From: Sinorhizobium psoraleae
GTDB taxonomy: Bacteria > Pseudomonadota > Alphaproteobacteria > Rhizobiales > Rhizobiaceae
DNA: 64,000 nt
NCBI RefSeq assembly: GCF_013283645.1
Contig: NZ_JABEKV010000002.1
Coordinates: 69,798 to 133,797 of the forward strand
Direction: 5' to 3'
Shown here: positions 35,356-44,423 of the stretch, one piece after another
Layout: each line of letters opens with the position of its first letter
Numbering within the stretch: the stretch's first letter is position 1
Notes under the pieces: model-generated
What the model was told of the DNA's origin: nothing
Databases searched by the model: none
What the model saw: the letters and a program-made list of their open reading frames with translations, nothing else
Made by a program: the position numbers and the translations under genes

Positions 35356-36639
35356 TCAGATCTTTGCCAGGGACTGTTCAAGGTCGGCGATGATGTCGGC
35401 GACGTCCTCGATGCCGATCGAGAGGCGGATGACGTCGGGCCCGGCACCGGCCGCCACCTGCTGCTCGGGCGTGAGTTGGCGATGGGTGGTCGACGCAGGG
35501 TGAATGACGAGCGACCGCGTATCGCCGATATTGGCGAGGTGCGAGAACAATTCGAGCCCCTCGACAAACCGTTTTCCGGCCTCGTAGCCGCCCTTGAGGC
35601 CGAAGGTAAAGACGGCGCCCGCTCCCTTCGGTGAATAGCGTTTCTGTAGCGCGTTGTTCTGATCATCATCCAGACCGGAATAGCGAACCCAGGATACCTT
35701 GTCGTGCTCCCTCAGCCATTTCGCTGCGGCCAGCGCATTGTCACAATGGCGCTGCATCCTGAGCGGCAATGTCTCGATGCCGGTCAGGATCATGAAGGCG
35801 TTGAACGGCGAGATCGCCGGCCCGAAGTCACGCAGGCCGAGCACACGCGCCGCGATCGCGAAGGCGAAGTTACCAAAGACCTCATGCAGCACGACACCGG
35901 CATATTCCGGACGCGGCTCGGAAAGAAGCGGATACTTGTCCGATTTCGACCAGTCGAAGGTGCCGCCATCGACGATGATCCCGCCCATCGAATTGCCGTG
36001 GCCGCCGATGAACTTGGTGAGCGAGTGAACGACGATGTCTGCGCCATGCTCCAGCGGTCGAAGCAGGTAGGGCGTCGCCATCGTGTTGTCGACGATCAGC
36101 GGCAAGTCGTGTCTGCGCGCCACCTCGGCGATCGCCGCGATATCGACGAAGGTACCCCCGGGATTGGCGAGGCTTTCGATGAATATTCCCTTGGTCCGCT
36201 CATCGATCTTGGCATCGAAACTTGCAGGATCCGCGCAGTCCGCCCAGCGAACCTGCCAGTCGAACGATTTGAAGGCTTGGCCGAACTGGTTGACGGAGCC
36301 GCCATAGAGCTGCTTTGCGGCGACGAAGTTGTCGCCCGGCCGCATGATCGTATGGAAGACCAGGAGCTGCGCCGCATGTCCCGAGGCGACCGCAAGTGCC
36401 GCCGTGCCCCCTTCGAGCGCGGCGATGCGCTCCTCCAGCACCGCTTGCGTCGGGTTCATGATGCGGGTGTAGATGTTGCCGAACTGCTGCAGGCCGAAGA
36501 GTGCGGCAGCGTGATCGGTATCGTCGAAAACGAAGCTCGTCGTCTGGTAGATCGGCGTGACGCGCGCGCCCGTTGTCGGGTCGGGTTGCGCCCCGGCGTG
36601 AATTGCAAGCGTGCTGAAACCCGGGCCCACCTTCGCCAT
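35356..36639 (-). CDS. metY: O-acetylhomoserine sulfhydrylase (aminocarboxypropyltransferase)
   Basis: 427 residues, a Cys/Met-metabolism PLP enzyme. The PLP lysine is K209 in HSLTKFIGGHGNSMGG. The N-terminus (FSTLAIHAGAQPDPTTGARV) and C-terminal THRQLTPEQQVAAGAGPDVI and RLSIGIED are typical. The length above 420 and the insertion around residues 240-290 fit the MetY rather than MetB/MetZ group. It makes homocysteine from O-acetylhomoserine and sulfide, so it can incorporate inorganic sulfur. It is preceded closely by a CoA-binding protein gene. Confidence 0.88.
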   Translation of the reverse strand: MAKVGPGFSTLAIHAGAQPDPTTGARVTPIYQTTSFVFDDTDHAAALFGLQQFGNIYTRIMNPTQAVLEERIAALEGGTAALAVASGHAAQLLVFHTIMRPGDNFVAAKQLYGGSVNQFGQAFKSFDWQVRWADCADPASFDAKIDERTKGIFIESLANPGGTFVDIAAIAEVARRHDLPLIVDNTMATPYLLRPLEHGADIVVHSLTKFIGGHGNSMGGIIVDGGTFDWSKSDKYPLLSEPRPEYAGVVLHEVFGNFAFAIAARVLGLRDFGPAISPFNAFMILTGIETLPLRMQRHCDNALAAAKWLREHDKVSWVRYSGLDDDQNNALQKRYSPKGAGAVFTFGLKGGYEAGKRFVEGLELFSHLANIGDTRSLVIHPASTTHRQLTPEQQVAAGAGPDVIRLSIGIEDVADIIADLEQSLAKI

Positions 36640-36660
36640 TCATTCCTCCTGAACCACCAT

Positions 36661-37089
36661 TTAGCCGATAAGGCGCGGATATTCGATCGCGGGACAGCGG
36701 TCCATGACGACCTTGATCCCGGCGCCCTCCGCCTTGGCCGCGGCCTTGTCGTCGCGAACGGACAGCTGTCCCCAGATCACCTTCGGCAAGGAGGGGAGCT
36801 CGAGGATTTCGTCGACGAGCGCCGGCAGCGCGTGGGCGGCGCGGAAGACGTCGACCATGTCGATCGGCTCCTTTATATCGGCGAGCCTCGCCACGACCGG
36901 CTGGTCAAGGATCGTCCTTCCGGCCTGGCCCGGATTGACCGGGATCACGCGATATCCCTTGCGCAGCAGGAAGGCCATCACGCGGTGACTCGGCCGCTCG
37001 GCCTTCGGCGAGGCGCCGACCAGCGCGATAGTCTTCGTCGTGCGCAGGATGTCGGCGAGATAGTAGTCCGGGTAGGCGTCGTGATTCAT
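36661..37089 (-). CDS. CoA-binding (YccU-like) protein
   Basis: 142 residues from ATG 37089, although an ATG five codons earlier is possible. It is a Rossmann-type CoA_binding_2 domain: KTIALVGASPKAERPSHRVM, LLRKGYRVIPVNPGQ, IDMVDVFRAAHALPALVDEI and VVMDRCPAIEYPRL. The conserved final cysteine in MDRC is present. The family binds CoA but its role is uncertain. It lies 21 bases upstream of metY and is probably in the same operon. Confidence 0.88.
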   Translation of the reverse strand: MNHDAYPDYYLADILRTTKTIALVGASPKAERPSHRVMAFLLRKGYRVIPVNPGQAGRTILDQPVVARLADIKEPIDMVDVFRAAHALPALVDEILELPSLPKVIWGQLSVRDDKAAAKAEGAGIKVVMDRCPAIEYPRLIG

Positions 37090-37287
37090 GCTGGGCACAT
37101 CCAAGGATCATTCACATGCGTGGATACTTGGCCTCGCACGCCGACAAGTCAACCGAAGCGGGCAGGATCGGTCGCCATTTCAACAATGGTCCCGACATTT
37201 GACCATCGGTTGATGGAATCCGGTTGCATTTCGTCCAGCACAGCTCCACAACCCCCAAGCGTTCCACATCGTCCCGCCGAGGTTACC

Positions 37288-38124
37288 TTGCCACTTGACG
37301 TTATCGTCCTTGTCCTATTCGGGGCGCTTCTGCACGCAACCTGGAACGCACTCGTCAAGGCCGGGTCGGAAAAGTCGCTTGACGCCGCCATGATTGCGCT
37401 CGGCGCGGCGGCCGTGGCCGTGCCTTTCCTGCCTTTCCTGCCGCTCCCCACGTCCCAAGCGTGGCCCTTCATCCTGGCTTCGGCAGTCTTCCAGTTCGTC
37501 TATTTCCAGTTGGTTGCGGCATCCTATCGTGCCGGCGACATCGGTCTCGTCTATCCACTGATGCGCGGCGTCGCTCCGCTCATCGTCGCCTCGACGAGCA
37601 GCATCATTGTCGGCGAGGAACTGAGCAGCGGGGCCGTCGCCGGCATCATGACGATCTGCGCCGGTGTGCTGACGCTCGCCTTCGAATCCCGCAAAGGCGG
37701 CAAGCACGCGATGCTGCTGGCACTCGCCAATGCCTGCGTGATTGCGTGCTACACCTATGTCGACGGCATCGGGGCGCGGATTTCCGGCAATGCCATTTCC
37801 TACACGCTGTGGATGGCGTTGCTGCCGCCCGTGCTTCTCTTCACCTGGGCGTTCATCCGGCGCGGGGTGAAACCGGTCGTGCGGCATGTCCGCCAGCACT
37901 GGTGGCGCGGGCTGATCGGCGGGGCTGGATCGCTCGGCGCCTATGGCCTGGCGCTCTGGGCGATGACCAAGGCGCCGGTCGCGACGGTCGCGGCGCTTCG
38001 GGAAACATCGATACTTTTCGCAGTCGTGATCTCTGTCGTCTTTCTCAAGGAGCGGGTCAGCGTCTGGCGCATCGCCGCCGCTTCCGTCATAGCGCTCGGC
38101 GCCCTGCTCCTCAGACTTGCTTGA
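37288..38124 (+). CDS. EamA/DMT-family transporter
   Basis: 278 residues from TTG 37288, preferred because GAGG lies six bases upstream and the protein begins at the first membrane helix (LPLDVIVLVLFGALLHATWN). About ten helices form two EamA repeats, for example LVYPLMRGVAPLIVASTSSI and SLGAYGLALWAMTKAPVATV. It probably exports a small metabolite. It is convergent with the enoyl-CoA hydratase gene and divergent from the CoA-binding protein gene. Substrate unknown. Confidence 0.88.
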   Translation: MPLDVIVLVLFGALLHATWNALVKAGSEKSLDAAMIALGAAAVAVPFLPFLPLPTSQAWPFILASAVFQFVYFQLVAASYRAGDIGLVYPLMRGVAPLIVASTSSIIVGEELSSGAVAGIMTICAGVLTLAFESRKGGKHAMLLALANACVIACYTYVDGIGARISGNAISYTLWMALLPPVLLFTWAFIRRGVKPVVRHVRQHWWRGLIGGAGSLGAYGLALWAMTKAPVATVAALRETSILFAVVISVVFLKERVSVWRIAAASVIALGALLLRLA

Positions 38125-38127
38125 CGA

Positions 38128-38949
38128 TCAGTCCTCTTTCCATTCCGGCATGCGCTTGCCGAGAAAGGCTCCGATGCCCTCTTCCGCATCGCCGGCAAGC
38201 ATGTTCTCGACCATCACGCCGACAGCATAATCATAGGCGTCGGCCAATGGTATTTCGGCTTGCCGATAGAAAGCTTCCTTGCCGATTTTCAGTGCCTGCG
38301 GCGACTTCGAGGCGATAATGGCGGCGTATTTGTCGACTACCTGGCGCAGATACTGCTGCGGCACGATGCGATTGACGAGCCCGAAATCCTTGGCCGTGGC
38401 GGCATCGATCGTCTCGCCCGTCAACAGCATCTCCATCGCCTGCTTGCGGTGCGCCGCGCGCGAGAGCGCCACCATCGGCGTCGAACAGAACAGACCGATG
38501 TTCACGCCGGGCGTGCAGAACGTCGAACTGTCGGTGCAGATCGCCAGATCGCAGCTTGCCATCAGCTGGCAGCCGGCAGCCGTCGCCAAACCGTCGATCT
38601 CGGCGATCACCGCCTGCGGTAGCCGGGTGATCTTCAGCATGAGGTCTGCAGCAAGCCGGATCGTGCGCTCGAAAAAGGCCCGGCCGCGATCTTCGTCGGC
38701 GCGATGCAAGGTCATCTCCTTGAGATCATGGCCGGCGGAGAAGAGCTTGCCCGCGGCCGCAATCACGATCACCTTGATGTCCTTCGAGGAGGCGACCGCC
38801 CCGAGCTCTGCCAGAAGCGCTTCCATCAGGGCGATCGAAAGGACATTCGCCGGCTGATTGTTGAGCGTCAGCCGCAGGACCGGGCCGTTTGCCTCGCGCA
38901 GCAGCAAGCCGTTCTGTTCTTCCTTCCTGAATGAGACGACGTCCGCCAT
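38128..38949 (-). CDS. Enoyl-CoA hydratase/isomerase
   Basis: 273 residues of the crotonase fold: LTLNNQPANVLSIALMEALL, FSAGHDLKEMT (oxyanion-hole type), AEIDGLATAAGCQLMASCDL and AHRKQAMEMLLTGETIDAAT. In the active-site helix the usual glutamates are partly replaced (TPGVNIGLFCSTPMV), a pattern seen in proteins grouped as enoyl-CoA hydratase domain-containing protein 3. It may act in fatty acid or amino-acid breakdown; the substrate is unclear. It ends three bases from the stop of the transporter on the other strand. Confidence 0.88.
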   Translation of the reverse strand: MADVVSFRKEEQNGLLLREANGPVLRLTLNNQPANVLSIALMEALLAELGAVASSKDIKVIVIAAAGKLFSAGHDLKEMTLHRADEDRGRAFFERTIRLAADLMLKITRLPQAVIAEIDGLATAAGCQLMASCDLAICTDSSTFCTPGVNIGLFCSTPMVALSRAAHRKQAMEMLLTGETIDAATAKDFGLVNRIVPQQYLRQVVDKYAAIIASKSPQALKIGKEAFYRQAEIPLADAYDYAVGVMVENMLAGDAEEGIGAFLGKRMPEWKED

Positions 38950-39084
38950 GACCTTCTCCGAATGGTATCCGTGGATGACGCGTGGTACGCCGCCGTGGCC
39001 GCTCTTTCAACCCTAAGACCATTTTCCGGCTTGCACGATCGGCACGAAGAGCCTGTAACGAGGACATGAAAGAGGAGGATAGCG

Positions 39085-39516
39085 ATGAAGCTGCAGCCTA
39101 TCATGACAGTCGAAGAGTTAAACAGCTTCCTCGATACCGACTTTCCGCAGGTCCATACGGACGGAAAGGTTTTCGCCGTGACGGCTACCGGGCCGGGTTT
39201 TGCAACGATGCGGCTCGATCCGAACGAACGCCATATTCGCCCCGGCGGTACGGTGTCCGGGCCGACGTTGTTCGCTCTTGCCGACGTATCCGCCTATATC
39301 GCACTGATTGCACATATCGGCCCGATTGCTCTTGCCGTCACCACGAACCTCAACATCAACTTCCTGAGAAAACCGGAGCCGGAGCCGCTCGAATGCACCT
39401 GCCGGATCCTGAAACTCGGCAAACGGCTTGCCGTCCTCGACGCTTCGATAACGTCCGTCGGTGGGGAGGAACTGGTTGCCCACGCAACCGCGACTTACTC
39501 GATTCCGCCGCGTTGA
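39085..39516 (+). CDS. PaaI-type hotdog-fold thioesterase
   Basis: 143 residues. Hotdog-fold core: HIRPGGTVSGPTLFALADVS then AYIALIAHIG, and a second strand region INFLRKPEPEPLECTCRILK. GGTVSGPTLFALAD is the usual substrate-binding helix of the PaaI/YigI group. It should hydrolyse acyl-CoA thioesters in the cytosol. It is upstream of rplM but separated by a strong promoter, so it is probably an independent transcript. Confidence 0.88.
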   Translation: MKLQPIMTVEELNSFLDTDFPQVHTDGKVFAVTATGPGFATMRLDPNERHIRPGGTVSGPTLFALADVSAYIALIAHIGPIALAVTTNLNINFLRKPEPEPLECTCRILKLGKRLAVLDASITSVGGEELVAHATATYSIPPR

Positions 39517-39593
39517 TATGTGGTATCTTCACACCACACATATAACCACTTGATTTTTCGACACATTCTTTTGAGCCTCGCAAGAAGACACCC

Positions 39594-39622
39594 TTGACGG
39601 CTTTTTCACACTTCCGTATAAG
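39594..39622 (+). promoter_or_regulatory. Strong sigma-70 promoter of rplM-rpsI
   Basis: TTGACG (39594-39599) and TATAAG (39617-39622) are separated by exactly 17 bases, the best housekeeping promoter in the window. Transcription should start near 39630, giving a leader of about 110 bases before the rplM ATG at 39742. Confidence 0.8.
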
Positions 39623-39635
39623 CTGCGCTCAGATC

Positions 39636-39664
39636 GCGGTCCCCTTCGGGCCGCCTTCTTTTTT
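39636..39664 (+). promoter_or_regulatory. Leader hairpin with T-run, candidate attenuator
   Basis: GCGGTCCC (39636-39643) pairs with GGGCCGC (39648-39654, one bulged T) around a CTTC loop and is followed by CTTCTTTTTT. It lies at the very start of the rplM leader. It resembles an intrinsic terminator placed before the gene, so it may be an attenuator or a binding site for ribosomal protein L13. Confidence 0.5.
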
Positions 39665-39741
39665 GGCCCGCCCTGCGGATCAAACCAAGCAACAAGAAAA
39701 GCCCGGCGCTATGCTTCCGGGTCCAACGAAAGAGTTTAGAT

Positions 39742-40206
39742 ATGGCAACCTTCGTTCAGAAGCCTGCAGAGGTGGAGAAGAAGTGGATCATCATCGACGC
39801 CGAAGGCCTCGTTGTCGGTCGCCTCGCTTCCATCATCGCAAACCGCCTGCGCGGCAAGCACAAAGCCACGTTCACGCCGCATGTTGACGATGGCGACAAC
39901 GTCATCGTGATCAATGCCGAGAAGGCCGTCCTCACTGGCAAGAAGTACACCGACAAGAAGTACTACTGGCACACCGGCTATCCCGGCGGCATCAAGGAGC
40001 GCACCGCGCGCCAGATCATCGAAGGCCGCTTCCCGGAGCGCGTCATCGAGAAGGCCGTTGAGCGCATGGTTCCGCGCGGCCCGCTCGGCCGTCGTCAGAT
40101 GAAGAACCTGCGTGTCTACGCCGGCTCCAACCACCCGCATGAAGCACAGCAGCCGACCGTCCTGGACGTCGCCAAGCTGAACAGCAAGAACACAAGGAGC
40201 GCCTGA
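39742..40206 (+). CDS. rplM: 50S ribosomal protein L13
   Basis: 154 residues. Typical L13: [59 protein letters not shown] and [20 protein letters not shown]. It is part of the large ribosomal subunit and binds 23S rRNA early in assembly. rpsI starts two bases after its stop, the standard bacterial pair. The long leader with a hairpin suggests regulation at the 5' end. Confidence 0.98.
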   Translation: MATFVQKPAEVEKKWIIIDAEGLVVGRLASIIANRLRGKHKATFTPHVDDGDNVIVINAEKAVLTGKKYTDKKYYWHTGYPGGIKERTARQIIEGRFPERVIEKAVERMVPRGPLGRRQMKNLRVYAGSNHPHEAQQPTVLDVAKLNSKNTRSA

Positions 40207-40208
40207 TA

Positions 40209-40676
40209 ATGGCTGACCTTTCCGCTCTCAAGGATATCGCCACGACCGCGGAACCGGCTGCTCCGGTTCACGTCAAGAAGGTCGACGCGCAGGGCCGCTC
40301 CTACGCGACCGGCAAGCGCAAGGACGCCGTTGCCCGCGTTTGGGTCAAGCCCGGCTCCGGCAAGATCACCATCAACGGCAAGCCCTATGTGGCTTACTTC
40401 GCCCGTCCGGTTCTGCAGATGATCCTGCAGCAGCCGATCGTCGCCGCTGCCCGTGACGGCCAGTTCGACATCGACGCGACCGTTGCCGGTGGTGGCCTCT
40501 CCGGCCAGGCCGGTGCCGTTCGTCACGGCATTGCCAAGGCCCTCACCTACTTCGAACCGGGCCTGCGCTCCGTTCTGAAGCGCGGTGGCTTCCTCACCCG
40601 CGACAGCCGCGTGGTCGAGCGCAAGAAATATGGCCGTGCAAAGGCACGCCGTTCGTTCCAGTTCTCCAAGCGTTAA
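40209..40676 (+). CDS. rpsI: 30S ribosomal protein S9
   Basis: 155 residues. The S9 domain is clear: [40 protein letters not shown] and the C-terminal [16 protein letters not shown], whose basic tail reaches the ribosomal P site. The N-terminal 30 residues are the alphaproteobacterial extension. Co-transcribed with rplM; an intrinsic terminator follows. Confidence 0.98.
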   Translation: MADLSALKDIATTAEPAAPVHVKKVDAQGRSYATGKRKDAVARVWVKPGSGKITINGKPYVAYFARPVLQMILQQPIVAAARDGQFDIDATVAGGGLSGQAGAVRHGIAKALTYFEPGLRSVLKRGGFLTRDSRVVERKKYGRAKARRSFQFSKR

Positions 40677-40700
40677 TCGCTGGCAGTTACTGCACTTCCA

Positions 40701-40730
40701 AAGGCCGGGCATGTCCCGGCCTTTTTGTTT
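40701..40730 (+). terminator. Intrinsic terminator of rplM-rpsI
   Basis: AAGGCCGGG (40701-40709) and CCCGGCCTT pair around a short CATGT loop, followed by TTTTGTTT. It lies 25 bases after the rpsI stop. The flanking A residues also let it work for the convergent Lrp-type gene. Confidence 0.85.
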
Positions 40731-40757
40731 GGCCGTTTTCGATTTTCGCTTGGCCTT

Positions 40758-41231
40758 TCAGATCGGCAGTTCCGTGGTCGACTTGAGCTCCCTCAGCACA
40801 AAGCTCGACACCACCGTCCGCACATGTGGATTGCGCATCAGGTAGCGCGTCATGAACGCGTCATAGCTTTCTACATCCGCCGCCCGGATCTTCAGCATGT
40901 AGTCGAACGTGCCGGAGAGCGCGTAACATTCCATGATTTCCGGCCTGTCCCTGACCACGGCCGAGAACGAGGCGATCGCCTCGTCATGGTGATCCTCGAG
41001 CGTCACATGGGCGATGATGCAGAGCTTCAGATCCAGCTTTGCCGGATCGAGCAGCGCCACGCGCTTCCGAATCACGCCGTCTGCCTCGAGTTCCTGCAGC
41101 CGACGCCAGGCCGAGCTTTGCGACATTCCGGCCTTTTCCGCCAGTTCCGCGAGCGACTGGCCGCCGTCAGCCTGGATCAAGCGAAGCAATCGGCGCAACG
41201 GTTGGAACGTTTCCTTCAAATCTGACGGCAT
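40758..41231 (-). CDS. Lrp/AsnC-family regulator, probably of phhA
   Basis: 157 residues. N-terminal helix-turn-helix (LRLIQADGGQSLAELAEKAG then MSQSSAWRRLQELEADGVIR) and a C-terminal RAM ligand domain (IIAHVTLEDHHDEAIASFSA, ECYALSGTFDYMLKIRAADV). It is divergent from phhA with a 113-base gap containing a small inverted repeat. By position it should respond to phenylalanine, tyrosine or a related amino acid and control phhA. The effector is inferred. Confidence 0.88.
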   Translation of the reverse strand: MPSDLKETFQPLRRLLRLIQADGGQSLAELAEKAGMSQSSAWRRLQELEADGVIRKRVALLDPAKLDLKLCIIAHVTLEDHHDEAIASFSAVVRDRPEIMECYALSGTFDYMLKIRAADVESYDAFMTRYLMRNPHVRTVVSSFVLRELKSTTELPI

Positions 41232-41305
41232 TTTCGAAATTTCCTCCCGTCAGGAAGCCGGCAACCGGCAACTGTGAAACAAATACTCAGCCCGTTGGGG
41301 ATACA

Positions 41306-41319
41306 ATTGCAACAGCAAT
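41306..41319. promoter_or_regulatory. Inverted repeat between Lrp gene and phhA
   Basis: ATTGC (41306-41310) and GCAAT (41315-41319) form a perfect 5-base inverted repeat with a four-base spacer, 26 bases before the phhA ATG. It is AT-richer than its surroundings and a plausible Lrp-family half-site pair. Confidence 0.4.
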
Positions 41320-41344
41320 CTGTTCTGACGAATGAGGAGACGTC

Positions 41345-42136
41345 ATGACCAAGCAAAGCACCTACACCGCGAAGCTGCCGGAACCGGACGGCACCTATCT
41401 CTATACACCGGAGGAGGATGCGGTCTGGGGCGAACTCTATCGGCGGCAAATGAAGCTGCTTGCCGATAAGGCATGCGACGAATATCTCGAAGGCGTGAGG
41501 ACCCTCGGCCTCAAGCCGGACCATGTCCCCCAACTCAAGGACGTTAACGCGAGGCTCGCCGAAACCACGGACTTCGGCGTCGAGGGCGTGCCGGCGCTCA
41601 TTCCGCCTTCACGTTTCTACGAACTCCTGTCGCAGGGCAAGTTCCCGCTCGCGACATTCATGCGCCGGCGGGAGCACATCGACTATATCGAGGAACCGGA
41701 CCTCTTCCACGAGGTTTTCGGCCATTGCCCGCTGCTGACCAACCAGAGCTACGCCAATTTCGTCCGGCGCTTCGGCCAGAAGGCGGTCAAGCTCGGCAAG
41801 GACTATTCGTGGCACCTGTTCCGCTTCTTCTGGTTCACGGTGGAGTTCGGCCTGATCAACACACCGAAGGGCCGGCGCTGCTACGGCGCAGGTATCGTCT
41901 CGTCAACGAGCGAGACGCGCCATGCCATGGAGACGATGGACTGCGAATTCCGACCTTTCGATCTGATGAGCGTTCTGCGGACGCCCTACCGCATCGATAT
42001 CGTCCAGCCGATCTACTATGTCATCGACAGCTTCGCCCAGCTCGAGACGATTATTGAGGAGGACATCACGGCTCGGATCAATGAAGCCAAGAGGCTTGGT
42101 GATTTTGCGCCGACCTTCGAGGCCAAGGCATCCTGA
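41345..42136 (+). CDS. phhA: Phenylalanine 4-hydroxylase
   Basis: 263 residues, the bacterial monomeric type. Iron ligands are visible: H122 and H127 in FHEVFGHCPL and E167 in WFTVEFGLI. Pterin and substrate motifs such as IPPSRFYELLSQGKFPLATF and RRREHIDYIEEPD are also normal. It converts phenylalanine to tyrosine with tetrahydropterin. No pterin-recycling gene (phhB) is nearby. GAGGAG precedes the ATG. The divergent Lrp-type gene is the likely regulator. Confidence 0.96.
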   Translation: MTKQSTYTAKLPEPDGTYLYTPEEDAVWGELYRRQMKLLADKACDEYLEGVRTLGLKPDHVPQLKDVNARLAETTDFGVEGVPALIPPSRFYELLSQGKFPLATFMRRREHIDYIEEPDLFHEVFGHCPLLTNQSYANFVRRFGQKAVKLGKDYSWHLFRFFWFTVEFGLINTPKGRRCYGAGIVSSTSETRHAMETMDCEFRPFDLMSVLRTPYRIDIVQPIYYVIDSFAQLETIIEEDITARINEAKRLGDFAPTFEAKAS

Positions 42137-42146
42137 GGGGCTGCCC

Positions 42147-42248
42147 CTACTGCATGTTTCCTTAAATCGCACCCGATTTATGGACGGAAACATGCAGCAA
42201 CTCAAAGTGCTACAGGGTCTTTGGCGCGTACGACGCGCGGCGCTGTAG
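42147..42248 (+). repeat. RIME-like intergenic mosaic repeat, copy 1
   Basis: Begins CTACTGCATGTTTCCTTAAA, contains an inverted repeat (CATGTTTCC ... GGAAACATG), and ends with a second hairpin (GCGCG...CGCGC) and GCGCTGTAG. Two more copies follow at 43301 and 45717. The layout of two joined palindromes matches the RIME elements I know from Rhizobium and Sinorhizobium. It lies between phhA and speB. Confidence 0.75.
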
Positions 42249-42329
42249 AATGCACATGATTTTGCCGGCAAGCTATTGCCTTGCCGGCATCGATTGTCCA
42301 ACGTCCCGTCAATCTGGCGGGAGACGGGC

Positions 42330-43286
42330 ATGGCAAACAAGACAATCGACCACGCGATTACGGCAAGATCACTTACGTCGGCGGCGTCCGATCCGACCCA
42401 TGCCGGCATGCTTTCGTTCATGCGGCGGAAATACACCAAGAAGCTGAAGGGCGTGGATACCGTCGTCTGGGGCATCCCCTTCGACGCAGCAACCTCCAAC
42501 CGTCCCGGCGCCCGTTTCGGACCGCAGGCGATCCGTCGCGCCTCCGCCATCTTCGACAACGATCCGCAATATCCGTTCGAGCGCGATCTCTTCGCCGACA
42601 TGGCGACGATCGACTATGGCGACTGCCTGCTCGACTACGGAAACCACGCCAAGACGCCCGCAACGATCGAGCGCGAGGCGGTGAAGATCCTGAAATCCGG
42701 CGCCTATCTGCTGACGCTCGGTGGCGACCATTTCGTCACCTATCCCATCCTCAAGGCCCACGCCGCCCTGCATGGCCCCCTAGCCCTCGTTCAGTTCGAC
42801 GCCCATCAGGATACCTGGCCGGACGAGAAGGGCCGCATCGACCATGGCTCCTTTGTCGGCCGCGCCGCACGCGAGGGTTTGATCGACGTGGAACGTTCGA
42901 TCCAGATCGGTATCAGGACCCATGCTCCCGAGGATTGCGGCATCAGGATCGTCTATGGCTACGAGGTCGAGGAGATGCGCGCCGAGGAGATTGCCGAGTC
43001 CATCGTCCGGCATGTCGGCAGCCAGCCCGCCTATCTGACCTTCGATATCGATTGTCTTGACCCGGCCTACGCGCCCGGCACCGGCACGCCGGTCGCCGGC
43101 GGTCCTTCCAGCGCGAAAATCCTCTCGGTGCTGCGCAAGCTTGGTGCCCTCCACATCGCCGGCAGCGACGTCGTCGAGGTGGCGCCCGCCTATGACCATG
43201 CCGACATGACCGCCATTGCTGGCTCGACCATCGCCATGTATATGCTGGGCCTGCGTGCCGAATGGCTCGCGGAAAGGCGCGGCTGA
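42330..43286 (+). CDS. speB: Agmatinase (ureohydrolase)
   Basis: 318 residues from ATG 42330, with GGGAGA upstream. Manganese ligands are all in place: LTLGGDHFVTYPIL, VQFDAHQDTW and LTFDIDCLDPAYAPGTGTPV. The N-terminal VVWGIPFDAATSNRPGARFG is typical of agmatinases and guanidinobutyrase-like enzymes. It should cleave agmatine to putrescine and urea. The exact substrate (agmatine versus guanidinobutyrate) cannot be told from sequence. RIME-like repeats lie on both sides. Confidence 0.88.
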   Translation: MANKTIDHAITARSLTSAASDPTHAGMLSFMRRKYTKKLKGVDTVVWGIPFDAATSNRPGARFGPQAIRRASAIFDNDPQYPFERDLFADMATIDYGDCLLDYGNHAKTPATIEREAVKILKSGAYLLTLGGDHFVTYPILKAHAALHGPLALVQFDAHQDTWPDEKGRIDHGSFVGRAAREGLIDVERSIQIGIRTHAPEDCGIRIVYGYEVEEMRAEEIAESIVRHVGSQPAYLTFDIDCLDPAYAPGTGTPVAGGPSSAKILSVLRKLGALHIAGSDVVEVAPAYDHADMTAIAGSTIAMYMLGLRAEWLAERRG

Positions 43287-43300
43287 TTTCGCAGCGCCCG

Positions 43301-43407
43301 CTACGGCGCCGCGCGTCTGACCAGACGCGCAAAGGACGCTGTAGCACTTTGATCGCTGCATGTTTTTATCCTTAAAATCGGATACGATTTAAGGAAACAT
43401 GCAGTAA
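43301..43407 (-). repeat. RIME-like intergenic mosaic repeat, copy 2 (inverted)
   Basis: Same repeat as at 42147 but in the opposite direction: starts CTACGGCGCCGCGCGTCTGA and ends AAGGAAACATGCAGTA. The two palindromic halves are kept; the CATGTTT arm has an extra TAT. Lies between speB and argC. Confidence 0.75.
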
Positions 43408-43477
43408 GAAATTGATTCAATTCTATGCCAGACTGATTCCGGAAATTTCCGTAACCGTCTGCAGGAACAGGTAAATC

Positions 43478-44410
43478 ATGAAACCGAAGATCTTCATCGA
43501 TGGCGAACACGGCACCACCGGGCTGCAGATCCGCACCCGCATGGCCGGCCGTACGGATGTCGAACTGCTGTCGATCCCGGAAGCGGAGCGCCGCAATGCC
43601 GCGATGCGCGAAGACCTGCTCAACGATGCCGACATCGCCATTCTGTGCCTGCCTGACGACGCTTCGCGCGAAGCCGTGTCGATGGTCGCCGGCAACAACC
43701 GCGTACGCATCATCGACACGTCGACAGCGCATCGTGTCGCGCCCGACTGGGCCTATGGTTTCGCCGAAATGGACAAGGCGCAGCCGGAAAAGATCCGCGA
43801 AGCGCGCCATGTCGCCAATCCCGGCTGCTACCCGACAGGCGCCATCGGCCTGATCCGGCCGCTACGCCAAACCGGCATCCTGCCCGATGGCTATCCGGTC
43901 ACCGTCAATGCGGTCTCCGGCTATACCGGGGGCGGCAAGCAGATGATTGCGCAGATGGAGGACGAGAAGAACCCGGACCACATCAGCGCGCCGCATTTCC
44001 TCTACGGGCTCACGCTGAAGCACAAGCACGTGCCGGAAATGAAGATGCATGGCCTGCTCGAACGCGCTCCGATCTTCTCGCCGTCGGTCGGTAAATTCCC
44101 GCAAGGCATGATCGTGCAAGTGCCGCTGTATCTCGATGATCTCGCCGCCGGAGCGACGCTTGAAAGCATTCATGCGGCGCTCGTCGAGCACTATGCCGGC
44201 CAGTCGATCGTCGAGGTCGCTCCGCTTGCCGAAAGCGCGCAGCTCGCCCGTATCGACGCGACGGAGCTTGCCGGCAAGGACACGATGAAGCTCTTCGTCT
44301 TCGGCACGAGCGGCGGCACGCACGTCAATCTCGTCGCCGTGCTCGACAATCTCGGTAAGGGCGCCTCGGGCGCAGCGGTCCAGAACATGGACCTGATGCT
44401 TTCGGCCTGA
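43478..44410 (+). CDS. argC: N-acetyl-gamma-glutamyl-phosphate reductase
   Basis: 310 residues, the short type common in alphaproteobacteria. The NADP loop is [18 protein letters not shown]. The catalytic cysteine is C117 in [16 protein letters not shown], and the substrate region [14 protein letters not shown] and LKHKHVPEM is present. It carries out the third step of arginine synthesis. It has its own bidirectional terminator downstream and is convergent with the heme A synthase gene. Confidence 0.95.
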   Translation: MKPKIFIDGEHGTTGLQIRTRMAGRTDVELLSIPEAERRNAAMREDLLNDADIAILCLPDDASREAVSMVAGNNRVRIIDTSTAHRVAPDWAYGFAEMDKAQPEKIREARHVANPGCYPTGAIGLIRPLRQTGILPDGYPVTVNAVSGYTGGGKQMIAQMEDEKNPDHISAPHFLYGLTLKHKHVPEMKMHGLLERAPIFSPSVGKFPQGMIVQVPLYLDDLAAGATLESIHAALVEHYAGQSIVEVAPLAESAQLARIDATELAGKDTMKLFVFGTSGGTHVNLVAVLDNLGKGASGAAVQNMDLMLSA

Positions 44411-44423
44411 CAGGACAAAAAAG

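Noticed and set aside
37090..37287. SAM riboswitch upstream of the CoA-binding/metY genes
   Set aside because: I looked for the SAM-II pattern usual before methionine genes of alphaproteobacteria and found neither its conserved loop nor the pseudoknot partner.
43440..43460. GGAAATTTCC palindrome before argC as an operator
   Set aside because: It is short, common by chance, and no regulator gene is adjacent.
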